DNA of 64,000 nucleotides from Synechococcus sp. RSCCF101 (GTDB lineage Bacteria > Cyanobacteriota > Cyanobacteriia > PCC-6307 > Cyanobiaceae): assembly GCF_008807075.1 (NCBI RefSeq), contig NZ_CP035632.1:434001-498000 (forward strand). The letters are read 5' to 3'. Each line of letters starts with the position of its first letter. Within the stretch, counting starts at the first letter, position 1. The translations under genes and the position numbers were made by a program. Positions 34,511 through 43,192 of the stretch are shown piece after piece. Under the pieces are notes generated by a model. It did not search any database. It was not told the DNA's origin and worked only from the letters and a program-made list of their open reading frames with translations.

Positions 34511-35716
34511 TCAGAAGGGCGGAACGTTCTCCGGGGTGAGTTCCTCAGCCAGCCGCTTCCAGATCTCCTGCGCATGGTTGGTGTCGGGCTCCGAGTCCCG
34601 TCCGCTCACAGTCACGATCGCGACGCTCAGCTGCTGGTCTGGTAGGTAGCCGTGCAACACCCCCTGCCCCCCGAAGAGCGGCGTCTGGACGACCCATCCA
34701 TTGATCAGAACGACGCCGAGACCGAAATGCACACCATCGGGAAAGGAACGGCAGACCGTGGCAGGGCACTCTTCGGGCGGCGATCTGTGTTGAACTGGCG
34801 AGTCCACGGTCATGGTTGCCATGGAGGTCTCTCTCAACAGCTCTCCGGTCCCGACAGCCGTTGCCGAGCGAGACAGGTCACAGAGCGTTGTGGCCAGCAC
34901 TGCGCCAGGAGCCGTCTGCCAGGACGGATTCCAGAAGGTCGACTCCTCGAAGGGGCCACGCTCCCGTGTGGTGGTGTGCAGGACCGGCGGGGGCAGAGCC
35001 GGCGTTGTGACTGGGATGGTGTGTGCCAGACCCATCGGCTCGATCACCCGCTCCAGCAGCAGATCAGCCAGGGACTTCCCTCCCGCCCTGGCCAGGGCTT
35101 CGCCCAGCAGCACGTAGTTGGTGTGGGAGTAGTTCCAGGCTGAACCCGGCGGATACAGCGGGGGCGTGGCGAAGGCGATGGTCAGGAGTTGCTCGGGCGA
35201 GAACGCCTGAAAGGGGTCGTCTGCGAATGTCGTGAGGAAGCCCTCGTCCGGCACGTAGTCCGGGTAGCCGGACATGTGTCGGGCCAGCATCCCCAGTGTC
35301 ACCAGGTCCGCGTTGGGCAGCTCTCGATGGGGTAGCCAGCGCGAGAGCGAATCAGTCAGGGAGACCTCCCCCGACTCCGCCATCAGCATCAGGAGCGTGC
35401 CCATGTAGGCGAAGGCCACGTTGCCGTTGCGAAAGCGCTCGGCTCCGGTCAACGGCACACCCACCTGGTTCTCCCCGACCAGCCCTTCCGCGATCAGCGT
35501 CCCGCTCTGCGTGATGCGATACAAGGCTGCCGCCAGGCCTCGCTGGTCCACCTGCTTCTGAATGATGCGGCTGGCCGTGGCTCCGGCGCCTCCAAGGCTG
35601 ACGGTCTCGACCCGGCAGGGTGCTGGCTGGGTCTGCCCCAGAACTGGAGCCCCCGCCATCACCAGCACCAAACCCAGCAGAGGACGGATGAGCCCCATCG
35701 ACCAGAACCCTGCCAT
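34511..35716 (-). CDS. Secreted class-C beta-lactamase-fold protein lacking catalytic residues
   Basis: 401 residues from MAGFWSMGLIRPLLGLVLVM, whose start carries a signal peptide. The beta-lactamase/serine hydrolase fold is clear: LVTLGMLARHMSGYPDYVPD, PLYPPGSAWNYSHTNYVLLG, LLERVIEPMGLAHT, GGQGVLHGYLPD. The SxxK motif region reads RFRNGNVAFAYMG, with Asn99 for the nucleophilic Ser and Phe102 for Lys, and the second motif is YSH rather than YxN. It is therefore expected to be non-hydrolytic, perhaps a binding protein. A longer frame upstream of 35716 is not supported. Confidence 0.82.
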   Translation of the reverse strand: MAGFWSMGLIRPLLGLVLVMAGAPVLGQTQPAPCRVETVSLGGAGATASRIIQKQVDQRGLAAALYRITQSGTLIAEGLVGENQVGVPLTGAERFRNGNVAFAYMGTLLMLMAESGEVSLTDSLSRWLPHRELPNADLVTLGMLARHMSGYPDYVPDEGFLTTFADDPFQAFSPEQLLTIAFATPPLYPPGSAWNYSHTNYVLLGEALARAGGKSLADLLLERVIEPMGLAHTIPVTTPALPPPVLHTTTRERGPFEESTFWNPSWQTAPGAVLATTLCDLSRSATAVGTGELLRETSMATMTVDSPVQHRSPPEECPATVCRSFPDGVHFGLGVVLINGWVVQTPLFGGQGVLHGYLPDQQLSVAIVTVSGRDSEPDTNHAQEIWKRLAEELTPENVPPF

Positions 35717-35948
35717 GGCTGCTTCTCCTGGGCCCCATGTGTAGCCATGGGCAAGTACCCAGTCCGTTGACGCAACATGGGCAACCCAGGTCAGTCCCTC
35801 ACAAATGTTGTCAGGCACCAGATGAAGGTAGAAATACCCATCCCTTCGATCTGCGCTGGGGCTGGTGGATTGTGTGGGATGTCGGTTTTCTACCTCGCGC
35901 CATCAGCGAGGGCTGGCTAGACCGTGGAAGTCGATGCAACCGGCTGCT

Positions 35949-36098
35949 ATGGCCATCACCAGAACCGACGATCTCCACATCGTCTATCTCGACAAGCAAC
36001 CCTTTGCGCTTTGCAGCGACCGAGCTGAGGCGCTGAAGCTCTCATCCGTTCTGCTCAAGACCCATCAGGCCAAGCAGATTGCCATGTTGCATGCCTGA
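35949..36098 (+). CDS. 49-residue protein, paralogue of 49668-49817
   Basis: MAITRTDDLHIVYLDKQPFA, then LCSDRAEALKLSSVLLKTHQ and AKQIAMLHA. It aligns without gaps to the gene at 49668-49817 (HVVYLDKQPYALCHDRSEAL, then LLKDHHAKRIALLHA). Conservation across the pair supports the start. Fold looks like a small beta-alpha-alpha domain; function unknown. A hairpin follows at 36120. Confidence 0.72.
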   Translation: MAITRTDDLHIVYLDKQPFALCSDRAEALKLSSVLLKTHQAKQIAMLHA

Positions 36099-36119
36099 GG
36101 GGGAAGCATCAATGCAGCG

Positions 36120-36164
36120 CCCTCACAAGGGTGACCGAATGAGTGGCACCAGTGCTTGTGAGGG
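36120..36164. terminator. Hairpin between convergent small genes
   Basis: CCCTCACAAG (36120-36129) and CTTGTGAGGG (36155-36164) form a perfect 10-bp stem. It lies between the 49-residue gene (+) and the Nif11 precursor remnant (-). Confidence 0.5.
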
Positions 36165-36192
36165 GCCGTCACGCTGCTGTGTTGAGATCAAC

Positions 36193-36474
36193 TCATAAGC
36201 ACGTGAACGTGTGGTAATCAATGCACTGAGGGCCAATGCCCAGAGTCACGACTTCGCCGCAGACCCATAGCGATACCGCCACAGGGGTGCCTCCGCCGCT
36301 CACCGCTTCAAGCTCCTGGTCGGAAAGCTGCTGAACTTTGGAGGATTCAGCCTTGATGGCTCTGATGTCAGCCGCGGAGATCTCAAATCCTGCCTCCTTG
36401 GCAATGAGGGAAACCTGTTCGCTTGTTGCGGCTGACTGTGCTGCCTGCTTGAGCTTGGCTTGGTTGCGTCGCTT
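36193..36474 (-). pseudogene. Nif11-type RiPP (lanthipeptide-like) precursor, 5'-truncated
   Basis: The minus strand is open for 93 codons from the IS256 junction with no start codon. Residues 7-60 are a Nif11 leader: KLKQAAQSAATSEQVSLIAK, EAGFEISAADIRAIKAESSK, then LSDQELEAV. SGGG at 59-62 is the double-Gly-type cleavage site. The core, about 31 residues, reads TPVAVSLWVCGEVVTLGIGP then QCIDYHTFTCL, with Cys72, Cys84 and Cys92 and five Ser/Thr that could form (methyl)lanthionine rings. The layout is that of ProcA (prochlorosin) precursors. No LanM or peptidase-exporter gene is in the window; a TolC gene is 1.4 kb upstream, beyond the insertion. About 20-25 N-terminal residues are missing. 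Confidence 0.82.
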
Positions 36475-36477
36475 GGA

Positions 36478-37904
36478 GTGGTGTAAATCCCGAGGCCTGT
36501 GATCTGATCGGAGATCAGTGATCAGGCAGCTGCAGCGAGTGCAGCTGTTGCCCGATCTTGGACCGGTTCGCTGGTGTTGTCCAGCTTGGCCATCGACTGT
36601 TCAGAGAACACGCGACGGCCATCGAGCTGCCACTCCTCCTGCTGCTCCAGCAACAGTGCTCCCACCAGTCGGATGATCGCGGCGTCGTTCGGGAAGATGC
36701 CGACGACGCGGGTGCGGCGCTTGATCTCCTTGTTCAGCCGCTCGAGCGGATTGGTGCTCCAGATCTTGCGCCAGTGCTCCGGCGGGAAGGCCCGGAACGC
36801 GAGGACGTCTTCCTTGGCCTGCTCCATCAGCGCCGCAGCAGCGGGGAATTTCTCGGTGAGCATCGTCGTTACCTGCTCCCACTGCTCCCACTGCTGCCCT
36901 GCGGCCCGGGCCTCGGGCTGAACGAACACCGAGCGCAGGGCGGCAGCCACCATGTCCTGGCTTCCCTTGGGCACCTTGGCCAATAGGTTGCGGGCAAAGT
37001 GGACGCGGCAGCGCTGCCAGCTGCAGCCCTGGCAGCACCGGGCGATGGCCTTCTTGAGGCCGGCGTGGGCGTCGCTGATCACCAGTTGCACGCCTGAGAG
37101 CCCGCGCTCGCGCAGGCGGCGCAGGAAGGCGGTCCAGAACGTCTCATCCTCGCTGTCGCCCACCTCGATCCCCAGCACCTCGCGCTGGCCGTTGCCGGTG
37201 ATGCCGACCGCCACGATCACGGCTCTGGAGATCACCTGCCTGCGGGCCGGATCCCGGCCGTGAAGGTAGGTGGCATCGAGGTAGACGTACGGGTAGCGGC
37301 TGAACTCCAGAGGGCGCTGCAGGAAGGCCTGCACCTGGGTGTCGAGGCCCTGGCAGATGCGGCTGACCTCCGATTTGGAGACGCCGCTCTCACAGCCCAG
37401 CGCCACCACCAGCTCATCGACCTTGCGCGTCGAGACGCCCGAGACGTAGGCCTCCATCACCACGGCCCAGAGGGCCCGATCCACGCGGCGGCGGGGTTCC
37501 AGCAGGGAGGGGAAGAAGCTGCCTGTGCGAAAGCGTGGGATGCGCAGCTGGATGTCGCCGGCTGGCGTTGCCAGAAGCCGGTCACGGCTGCCATTGCGAT
37601 GGCCCCGACGCTCAGCTGTGCGCTGATGGCGATCGGCGCCAAGGGCAGCAGCGGCCTCGGCCTCGATCAGGGCCTGCAGTCCCTGGCGCACCAGTTCAGG
37701 GATCAGGTCACCGGCGCTGCCGCTGCCAAGCAGCTGGGCCAGCTCGCTGGCGGCAGAATCAGAAATGGGTATGGTCTGGTCTCAGGACGATGGTAGTGCT
37801 CCGACCAGGGTCACAGACCAGCCCACCCATTCCCCCGCAGGGGATCTGAGGACGAGACCGTCAGCACCGGCTACGCCGGTGCTGCTCCTCAGGATTTACA
37901 CCAC
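36478..37904 (-). mobile_element. IS256-family element
   Basis: GTGGTGTAAATCC (36478) and GGATTTACACCAC (to 37904) are perfect 13-bp inverted repeats. The 8-bp flanks (CGCTTGGA and TTGGTGGG) do not match, so no target duplication is present. It joins a truncated TolC gene to a truncated RiPP precursor. Confidence 0.87.
36522..37691 (-). CDS. IS256-family transposase
   Basis: 389 residues from the GTG at 37691. DDE residues lie in YPYVYLDATYLHGRDPARRQ (Asp), QLVISDAHAGLKKAIARCCQ (Asp) and IWSTNPLERLNKEIKRRTR (Glu). The CRVHFARNLLAKVP block is diagnostic of the Mutator/IS256 group. Coding potential continues upstream (SELAQLLGSGSAGDLIPELV) to about 37770 without a normal start codon, so the real start may be unusual or the N-terminus lost. 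Confidence 0.92.
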   Translation of the reverse strand: MRQGLQALIEAEAAAALGADRHQRTAERRGHRNGSRDRLLATPAGDIQLRIPRFRTGSFFPSLLEPRRRVDRALWAVVMEAYVSGVSTRKVDELVVALGCESGVSKSEVSRICQGLDTQVQAFLQRPLEFSRYPYVYLDATYLHGRDPARRQVISRAVIVAVGITGNGQREVLGIEVGDSEDETFWTAFLRRLRERGLSGVQLVISDAHAGLKKAIARCCQGCSWQRCRVHFARNLLAKVPKGSQDMVAAALRSVFVQPEARAAGQQWEQWEQVTTMLTEKFPAAAALMEQAKEDVLAFRAFPPEHWRKIWSTNPLERLNKEIKRRTRVVGIFPNDAAIIRLVGALLLEQQEEWQLDGRRVFSEQSMAKLDNTSEPVQDRATAALAAAA

Positions 37905-39459
37905 TTGGTGGGACGCCCCCGCTGTCTCCGGGCCAGGTGGAGGAGAAGCGATAGAGCTCAACAACGGCACTGTTGTAGTTGAGCATCGCGTTGGCCCGCT
38001 GTTGCACCGATTGCGAGAGCTGCTGGATGGTCTGCACGACGCTGGTGATGTCACCGACCCCCACCTGGAAGCGTGCCCGCGCCGCCTCCTGGGCGAGCTC
38101 GGCGCTGCGATAGGCCTGCTCAGCACTCTCCACGGCCACGCGTGCGGTCCGGAGCTTGGCGTAGGAGGAGCGAACCTGCTGGGTCACCTGCAGTTCACTG
38201 GTCATCGCTCTGGCCCGTTGCTCCCGGGCCTGGGCCCGTAGCGCCTGGGCGTTGGCGGCCTGAATCCCACCGTCGAAGATCGACCAGGTGAATCCGATCC
38301 CCGCAGCGGCACTCCATTGACGGCTGAGGGCGTAGCGCTCACCGGGGTCCTCCGGAACAGCCACCGATTCGTAACCGTTGAGCAGGTTGAGCCCGCCCGT
38401 TCCGACCAGGGACACCACCGGCAGGGTGCTGCGCAGGGCCGCAATGCCGCTCCAGTCAGCGGCTTCTGCCGCCGCCAGGCTGGCCAGAATCTCCTCCCGC
38501 TGGCGGCGGGCCTGGTCAATCGTGTCCTGCAGTGACAGGGTCCACTCCCCCTGAAGCCGGGCCCGTTCACTGGGGATGGCGAGGCTGTCGGCGGGAAGGG
38601 CCAGGCTTTCAGCGAGCCGGGCCGATTGCTGGATGTAGCGATTGGTGAAATCAACCAGCTGGCTCAGCTGGCTGAACAGCTGCGATCGGGTCTGCTCCAC
38701 ATCGAGCACGGTCACCATGCCGACGCTCTGCTGAGCTTCCAGCATGCTGAGCTGTTGCCTGTTGATGGCGTAGATCTGCTGGAAGTTGTCAATCAGGAGT
38801 TGACTGCTCTGAATGGCGAAGTACTCCTGCTGGATCTCCAGAATGATGTTGCGTGCGCTGATGTCAAACAGGTACTTCTGCTGTCTGAGGGCTTCAGAGG
38901 CGGCATTGATGTTGGGCTGCCGGCTCAGATCAAGCATGGTCCAGTTCACACTCGCTCCGCTCTGCAGCGCCAGGGCCTGGGATTTGGTGGCGACCTGGCG
39001 TTGCTGGTCGCCAAGGCGGGCGCCGGGCAGGGCATAGGCGTTGCGGACAAAGGTGCCCCACTGATAGCCGGCGAAGGGAACACCGTTCGAGAGCTGCAGG
39101 GTGGGATACCACTGGCGCTGTGCGGCGATCAACTGCCATTCGAACTGCTGAATGGTGCTGAAGGCTTCCAGGAGTCTTGGATTGTTCTCGAGGCCGAGCC
39201 GGATGGCCTCGCTCAGGCTGAGGTCCACCGCTTTCGAGCGGACCAGCTCCTGCAGGCTGTTCAGTGTGTCGACCAGCGGCCCTGGATCGGGAGCAGCGCT
39301 CGACGGATTGAATGGAAGGGGCGTCAGCTCCTGGGTCTGGGCTGATCGTCCCCAATCTGCGGCAAGGCTCGCCGTGTTGAGTTGGCTGGTCTGCGCAAAG
39401 GCAATCGCCAGAGTGGCAATCGACCATTTCCGAAGGCGCTGCTGCGCAGAGGACGCCAC
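37861..39459 (-). CDS. TolC-family outer-membrane efflux protein, 3' end replaced by IS256
   Basis: 532 residues as read. Signal peptide (WSIATLAIAFAQTSQLNTAS), then two OEP repeats: LSEAIRLGLENNPRLLEAFS, LLIDNFQQIYAINRQQLSML, VTVLDVEQTRSQLFSQLSQL, and AYRSAELAQEAARARFQVGV with DITSVVQTIQQLSQSVQQRA. TolC trimers form the outer-membrane duct of efflux pumps and type I secretion. The last ~15 codons (SGVNPEEQHRRSRC) lie in the IS256 terminus, so the natural C-terminus after FSSTWPGDSGG is lost; the beta-barrel core looks complete. Confidence 0.88.
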   Translation of the reverse strand: MASSAQQRLRKWSIATLAIAFAQTSQLNTASLAADWGRSAQTQELTPLPFNPSSAAPDPGPLVDTLNSLQELVRSKAVDLSLSEAIRLGLENNPRLLEAFSTIQQFEWQLIAAQRQWYPTLQLSNGVPFAGYQWGTFVRNAYALPGARLGDQQRQVATKSQALALQSGASVNWTMLDLSRQPNINAASEALRQQKYLFDISARNIILEIQQEYFAIQSSQLLIDNFQQIYAINRQQLSMLEAQQSVGMVTVLDVEQTRSQLFSQLSQLVDFTNRYIQQSARLAESLALPADSLAIPSERARLQGEWTLSLQDTIDQARRQREEILASLAAAEAADWSGIAALRSTLPVVSLVGTGGLNLLNGYESVAVPEDPGERYALSRQWSAAAGIGFTWSIFDGGIQAANAQALRAQAREQRARAMTSELQVTQQVRSSYAKLRTARVAVESAEQAYRSAELAQEAARARFQVGVGDITSVVQTIQQLSQSVQQRANAMLNYNSAVVELYRFSSTWPGDSGGVPPSGVNPEEQHRRSRC

Positions 39460-39636
39460 TTCCAGTGCAACTTAGATGTGAATGTTATCCCTTGGATTGG
39501 CAGCGTCAAGCTATGGTTCACGATTGGTTTCAGGGGATCACTCTGGCGCCGTAATGTTGTTCGATAACGTCACTAATAGCGCCAACGCTTACATCGACAA
39601 CAGAGTCCACTCCAGCGATTGGGGAACCTTCTTCGA

Positions 39637-40386
39637 TCAGGACGCCTTCCTTGCGTTGGTCATCAGTGGGGCGGAGCCATTCCAAAGCCACAGGCAACTG
39701 GTGATCGTTGGAATCAGCATGAACCAGGTGCCGAAAGGTGCGATCAGCCAACCTGCGATGGGTGCCGGCAGCAGGGATCCAACAATCCCAGTCGCGATGA
39801 GCACGGCCAGTGGTGACACGAGGATGAACCAACGCGGGAACATCGTGTCACCACGCAGGAGCGCCGCCGCAAGCCAGAGCGTTCCGAGTGAGAACGCCAC
39901 CATGGCCGTGAAATCCCCCATGATGAAATGCTCCACGATCAGGCGATTGGCCATGGCGTGAAAGGCTGGGTCTGTCGAGCCCACCAGCGACTGGGCCTGA
40001 GCGAGCACACTAAGAAAGGCCCAGCCGGCGTGCTGGATTCCTCCGATCATCAGCAGGGCGTAGGCCAGCAGCAGGCAGGGTGCCGTCGACCACCAGAAGC
40101 CAGCTTGGCGCAGCCCTACCCACCACGGATAGAGGCTGAGGGCATAGAGCGGATAGAGCCAACCAGCGGTCTGAGCGATCATGATCTGCCAGTGCGGACG
40201 CCCCGCGGCCGTCATGATCACGTCCGCGATCTGCGGGGAGAAGTAGTCCGATCCGGACAGACCGGCCGCGTAGCCGTAGAGGCTGTCGCAGACACCGTTC
40301 CAGAAGATCAGCGGTGCCACCAGGCATCCGATCAGACGGATGCGCCGTCGCTCCCGTCGCGCTCGGATGGAGCCGGCTGAGTTCAC
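39637..40386 (-). CDS. Polytopic membrane protein, unknown function
   Basis: About 249 residues from the GTG at 40386, which overlaps the PilZ stop as GTGA. At least six hydrophobic helices (LIGCLVAPLIFWNGVCDSLY; MIAQTAGWLYPLYALSLYPW; CLLLAYALLMIGGIQHAGWA; FSLGTLWLAAALL; WFILVSPLAVLIATGIVGSL; TWFMLIPTITSCLWLW). Resembles DUF6796-type membrane proteins. Coupling suggests co-regulation with the PilZ protein. Confidence 0.72.
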   Translation of the reverse strand: MNSAGSIRARRERRRIRLIGCLVAPLIFWNGVCDSLYGYAAGLSGSDYFSPQIADVIMTAAGRPHWQIMIAQTAGWLYPLYALSLYPWWVGLRQAGFWWSTAPCLLLAYALLMIGGIQHAGWAFLSVLAQAQSLVGSTDPAFHAMANRLIVEHFIMGDFTAMVAFSLGTLWLAAALLRGDTMFPRWFILVSPLAVLIATGIVGSLLPAPIAGWLIAPFGTWFMLIPTITSCLWLWNGSAPLMTNARKAS

Positions 40387-40847
40387 CCCGCCAGGAGTTC
40401 CATCGGCGCGTCTTCGGCGGGCGCCAGCTTCGGCAGGCGTGCCAGCGGTTCGGACAGGCGCACTCCGATGGTGCAAACGAAGATGTCGGCCACACACCAG
40501 CAGACCGAGCCTTTCAGATCCCGGGCTCCCATGTCGGGATGGTTGCTCACATCAAGCGTCACCTCTGTGCCGGACTCGAGTTTGTGATCTCCGATCAACA
40601 GGAGGCAGAACCCGGACAGGCTCACATCCAGGAGATCGGCCACGATCCACTGGTCGCTGTCGGTCGAATCGCTGCGGATGCGAAGCGGCGCGCAGGAGAC
40701 GACATCAAAACGTTCGCTGTCCCGCCGGCTGCCGCCGCTCGGCTCAGACGCCTGTGGAAGAAGGCTTGGCCGGAGTTCTGTGTCGACGCGCACGGATTGA
40801 GACGTTTCGTCAGAAGGACCGTTGTTATGCGGTTGAAGGCTGTTCAT
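40383..40847 (-). CDS. PilZ-domain protein (cyclic-di-GMP effector)
   Basis: 154 residues from MNSLQPHNNGPSDETSQSVR; the ATG has a good GGGAGG eight bases upstream, so the longer frame to 40946 is not used. PilZ signature: RRDSER (RxxxR) and LLDVSLSGFCLLLIG (DxSxxG), followed by LESGTEVTLDVSNH and a beta strand GSVCWCVADIFVCTIGVRLS. Binds c-di-GMP, consistent with the GGDEF/EAL genes at 44-49 kb. Translationally coupled to the membrane gene downstream. Confidence 0.83.
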   Translation of the reverse strand: MNSLQPHNNGPSDETSQSVRVDTELRPSLLPQASEPSGGSRRDSERFDVVSCAPLRIRSDSTDSDQWIVADLLDVSLSGFCLLLIGDHKLESGTEVTLDVSNHPDMGARDLKGSVCWCVADIFVCTIGVRLSEPLARLPKLAPAEDAPMELLAG

Positions 40848-41140
40848 CCGATTGGCCTCCCGGTGGTTGGACGTCCAGACAGCAAGCTTTTGCGTCTGAC
40901 CCATCGTGCCACGACTATACCGATCAGCTTCCGTTCTGACCACCAATGCTCATCTGAGCTGGGCGATTCCTGTCGCCCGATCGGCTCCGCCATCTCCGAT
41001 GTCGGGGCCTGAGCTCGAGAAGCGCCCCCGGGACAGCGATGTGCACTGCTGTTCCTGATGCTCCACGGCGATCTGATAATCGATTCGACTGATCGCGCGA
41101 CCATGCATTCTGTCTGGAATCCTGTCAGTGACCTCTTTTC

Positions 41141-41887
41141 ATGACTCTGGCCTGGCTATTGATGGGCCTGGGATGTGTGGCCGGGCTGTATGCCACTGTC
41201 GGCCATGCCGGAGCCTCCGGTTACATCGCTGTGTTCGCCCTCGCCGGCTATGAGGGCAGCGCGATCAGACCCATCGCCCTGGTGCTCAATGTGCTGGTGG
41301 CCAGCCTCGCCACGCTTCATTTCCATCGAGCCGGCCACCTTCGTCCCGGTCTTCTGCCACCGCTGCTTCTTGCATCCATCCCCGCTGCCGCCCTGGGCGG
41401 AGCGATCGCTCTTCCCAACAGGGCGCTCCAGCCCCTACTCGGGATCATCCTCCTCCTGTCCGCCGTGCGCCTGTGTTGGAACCCAGCATTGGACCGTCCC
41501 TTGCGCGGGGTTCCGCCGATCGCCGTGGTGAGCGTCACCGGCGCCGGGCTCGGTTTCATGGCTGGCCTCACCGGTACCGGTGGAGGCATCTTTCTCACTC
41601 CCTGGATGATCCTGAGGGGCTGGCTGTCGCCGCGTCAGGCCGGAGCCATTTCAGCGGTGTTCATCCTCGTCAACTCCCTGTCCGGTCTGGCCGGGCTGCT
41701 GGTCCGGCAGGGTCCCGAGCTCCTTCCCTCCCCAGCCAGCCTGGTTCCCATGGCTCTCGTGGTGATGGTCTGCGGGGCTTTCGGGGCCTGGTGCGGCAGC
41801 CACGCGATCCCGCCCCGCTGGATTCGCCGGCTCCTGGCGCTCGTGCTTCTTGTCGCCAGCGTGAAACTGCTGGCCGTTCGGTTCTGA
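41141..41887 (+). CDS. TauE/SafE-family membrane transporter
   Basis: 248 residues with about eight hydrophobic helices. GLYATVGHAGASGYIAVFAL and the repeat AGLGFMAGLTGTGGGIFLTP are the paired glycine-rich motifs of the TauE/SafE (DUF81) family, which export sulfite or related organosulfur anions. HRAGHLRPGLLPPLLLASIP is also typical. Starts MTLAWLLMGLG. Ends 31 bp from the convergent MOSC gene. Confidence 0.88.
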   Translation: MTLAWLLMGLGCVAGLYATVGHAGASGYIAVFALAGYEGSAIRPIALVLNVLVASLATLHFHRAGHLRPGLLPPLLLASIPAAALGGAIALPNRALQPLLGIILLLSAVRLCWNPALDRPLRGVPPIAVVSVTGAGLGFMAGLTGTGGGIFLTPWMILRGWLSPRQAGAISAVFILVNSLSGLAGLLVRQGPELLPSPASLVPMALVVMVCGAFGAWCGSHAIPPRWIRRLLALVLLVASVKLLAVRF

Positions 41888-41917
41888 TGCCGCGCAGCAC
41901 TGGTGTGCCTGGCTGGC

Positions 41918-42772
41918 TCACGTCGGCTCCCAGTGCACCGGATCGTTCATGACCATCGGGCCCGGCGTGAGCACGCTCAGACGGATTCCAGCCGTGACCC
42001 GGTTGTGTCGAGCCGTCGCGCGAAGGATCTCAAGATTCTCGACCAGATCTCCCTGCGCGAGGGTTGTGATCACGCAGCGCGGACATCCACCATCCACATG
42101 CAGCCGGGCGGTTGCCCCGATCCTCAGCACACCCCCTTCCCAGCCTTCCTCCACGAAGCCGCTCTCGCTGACCGTGGGCTCGATCAGGAGATTGGGGCGG
42201 AAGCGTTCCACAGCGAAGTCATGGTCGGGTTCGAGCTCCCGAAGGCGCCTGAGGGTGGCGGTGCTGATCGCATGGATGGCGCAGGCATCGAAGAAAGTGC
42301 CCTCCGGCAGCACGAGCTCATTCGTCACGTTCTGGTGGGCTCGTCCTTCGACCGGGGGCCAGTACTGATCCAGGCTTGCCCCCTTCGGCGGCTGGTGGAT
42401 CAACTGCACGGCTCGTCCGAACCGTGCGCTGAGACGTTCTGCGAGCTTGGGGTCCTCGCTCGTCAGCATTTCTGTGGCATCCGGGGCCTGTCCCAGCGGG
42501 CCTTCCACCGCCACTGGCGGAAGTGGCGTGCCGGGGGCGGGTTCTTCAAGGAAGCGCGCCCGGTACTCAAGCAACCCAGCCCAGGGTCGGGGATTCTTGG
42601 CGCTGGCGACCCGTCGGGCCTCCGGATCCCAGAGGGCATAGCTCCGATCACCTTGTACCCCACGTGCGTCCAGATCCAGGCTCTGCCGCCGTTCCCCGAG
42701 CATGGATTTCACCGGGTAGCGCCACAGCCCGCGAATGTGTCCCACCAGGGCGCCCGGTTCCGGTGCGGTCAT
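41918..42772 (-). CDS. MOSC-domain protein with N-terminal beta-barrel
   Basis: 284 residues from MTAPEPGALVGHIRGLWRYP. VKSMLGERRQSLDLDARGVQ is the MOSC_N barrel; RFRPNLLIEPTVSESGFVEE and LHVDGGCPRCVITT (conserved Cys for Moco) form the MOSC domain near the end. Such proteins (YcbX/mARC-like) reduce N-hydroxylated compounds with molybdenum cofactor. A longer upstream frame is unlikely. Confidence 0.9.
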   Translation of the reverse strand: MTAPEPGALVGHIRGLWRYPVKSMLGERRQSLDLDARGVQGDRSYALWDPEARRVASAKNPRPWAGLLEYRARFLEEPAPGTPLPPVAVEGPLGQAPDATEMLTSEDPKLAERLSARFGRAVQLIHQPPKGASLDQYWPPVEGRAHQNVTNELVLPEGTFFDACAIHAISTATLRRLRELEPDHDFAVERFRPNLLIEPTVSESGFVEEGWEGGVLRIGATARLHVDGGCPRCVITTLAQGDLVENLEILRATARHNRVTAGIRLSVLTPGPMVMNDPVHWEPT

Positions 42773-42921
42773 CGGATGCTTCGTCGTCGTCCGTGCATCA
42801 GTCTCCAGCGCGGAGTGGTGGGAGAGGAACGGTCTGGACCGAATCATCGATCCAGCCACAAACACCACGTCATGGCGCTCTTTCCGTCAGGGTGGTGAAA
42901 CCCCAGCTCAGGCTGTTTCAG

Positions 42922-43131
42922 ATGACCGAGCCCATCCGTCCCTATCACGGCGGCCAGATCACCGGCAATGCGTCCGGGCAGTGGGCCGCCTTCTTCCCCG
43001 CCGATGGCGAACAGATCGGCTGCGGCCGGGAGGAGAACGAAGAGGAAGCCCTCTTTCGCGCCCAGGAGTGCATCGACAACCACCTGGCTGCCCTGGAGAC
43101 GATCGAGGGAAGCGATCGTCGTTCCGATTGA
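42922..43131 (+). CDS. Small acidic protein, unknown function
   Basis: 69 residues: MTEPIRPYHGGQITGNASGQ then WAAFFPADGEQIGCGREENE. The C-terminus is helical and acidic (ALFRAQECIDNHLAALETIE). It looks like a single small alpha+beta domain conserved within cyanobacteria, but I cannot name it. The start is chosen where the composition becomes protein-like. Confidence 0.6.
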   Translation: MTEPIRPYHGGQITGNASGQWAAFFPADGEQIGCGREENEEEALFRAQECIDNHLAALETIEGSDRRSD

Positions 43132-43192
43132 CCACACCCTCCTGGCTTCCATCCCGGTCCGCGGCTAGCACTAGGGGGAGAGGGTGCGCACG

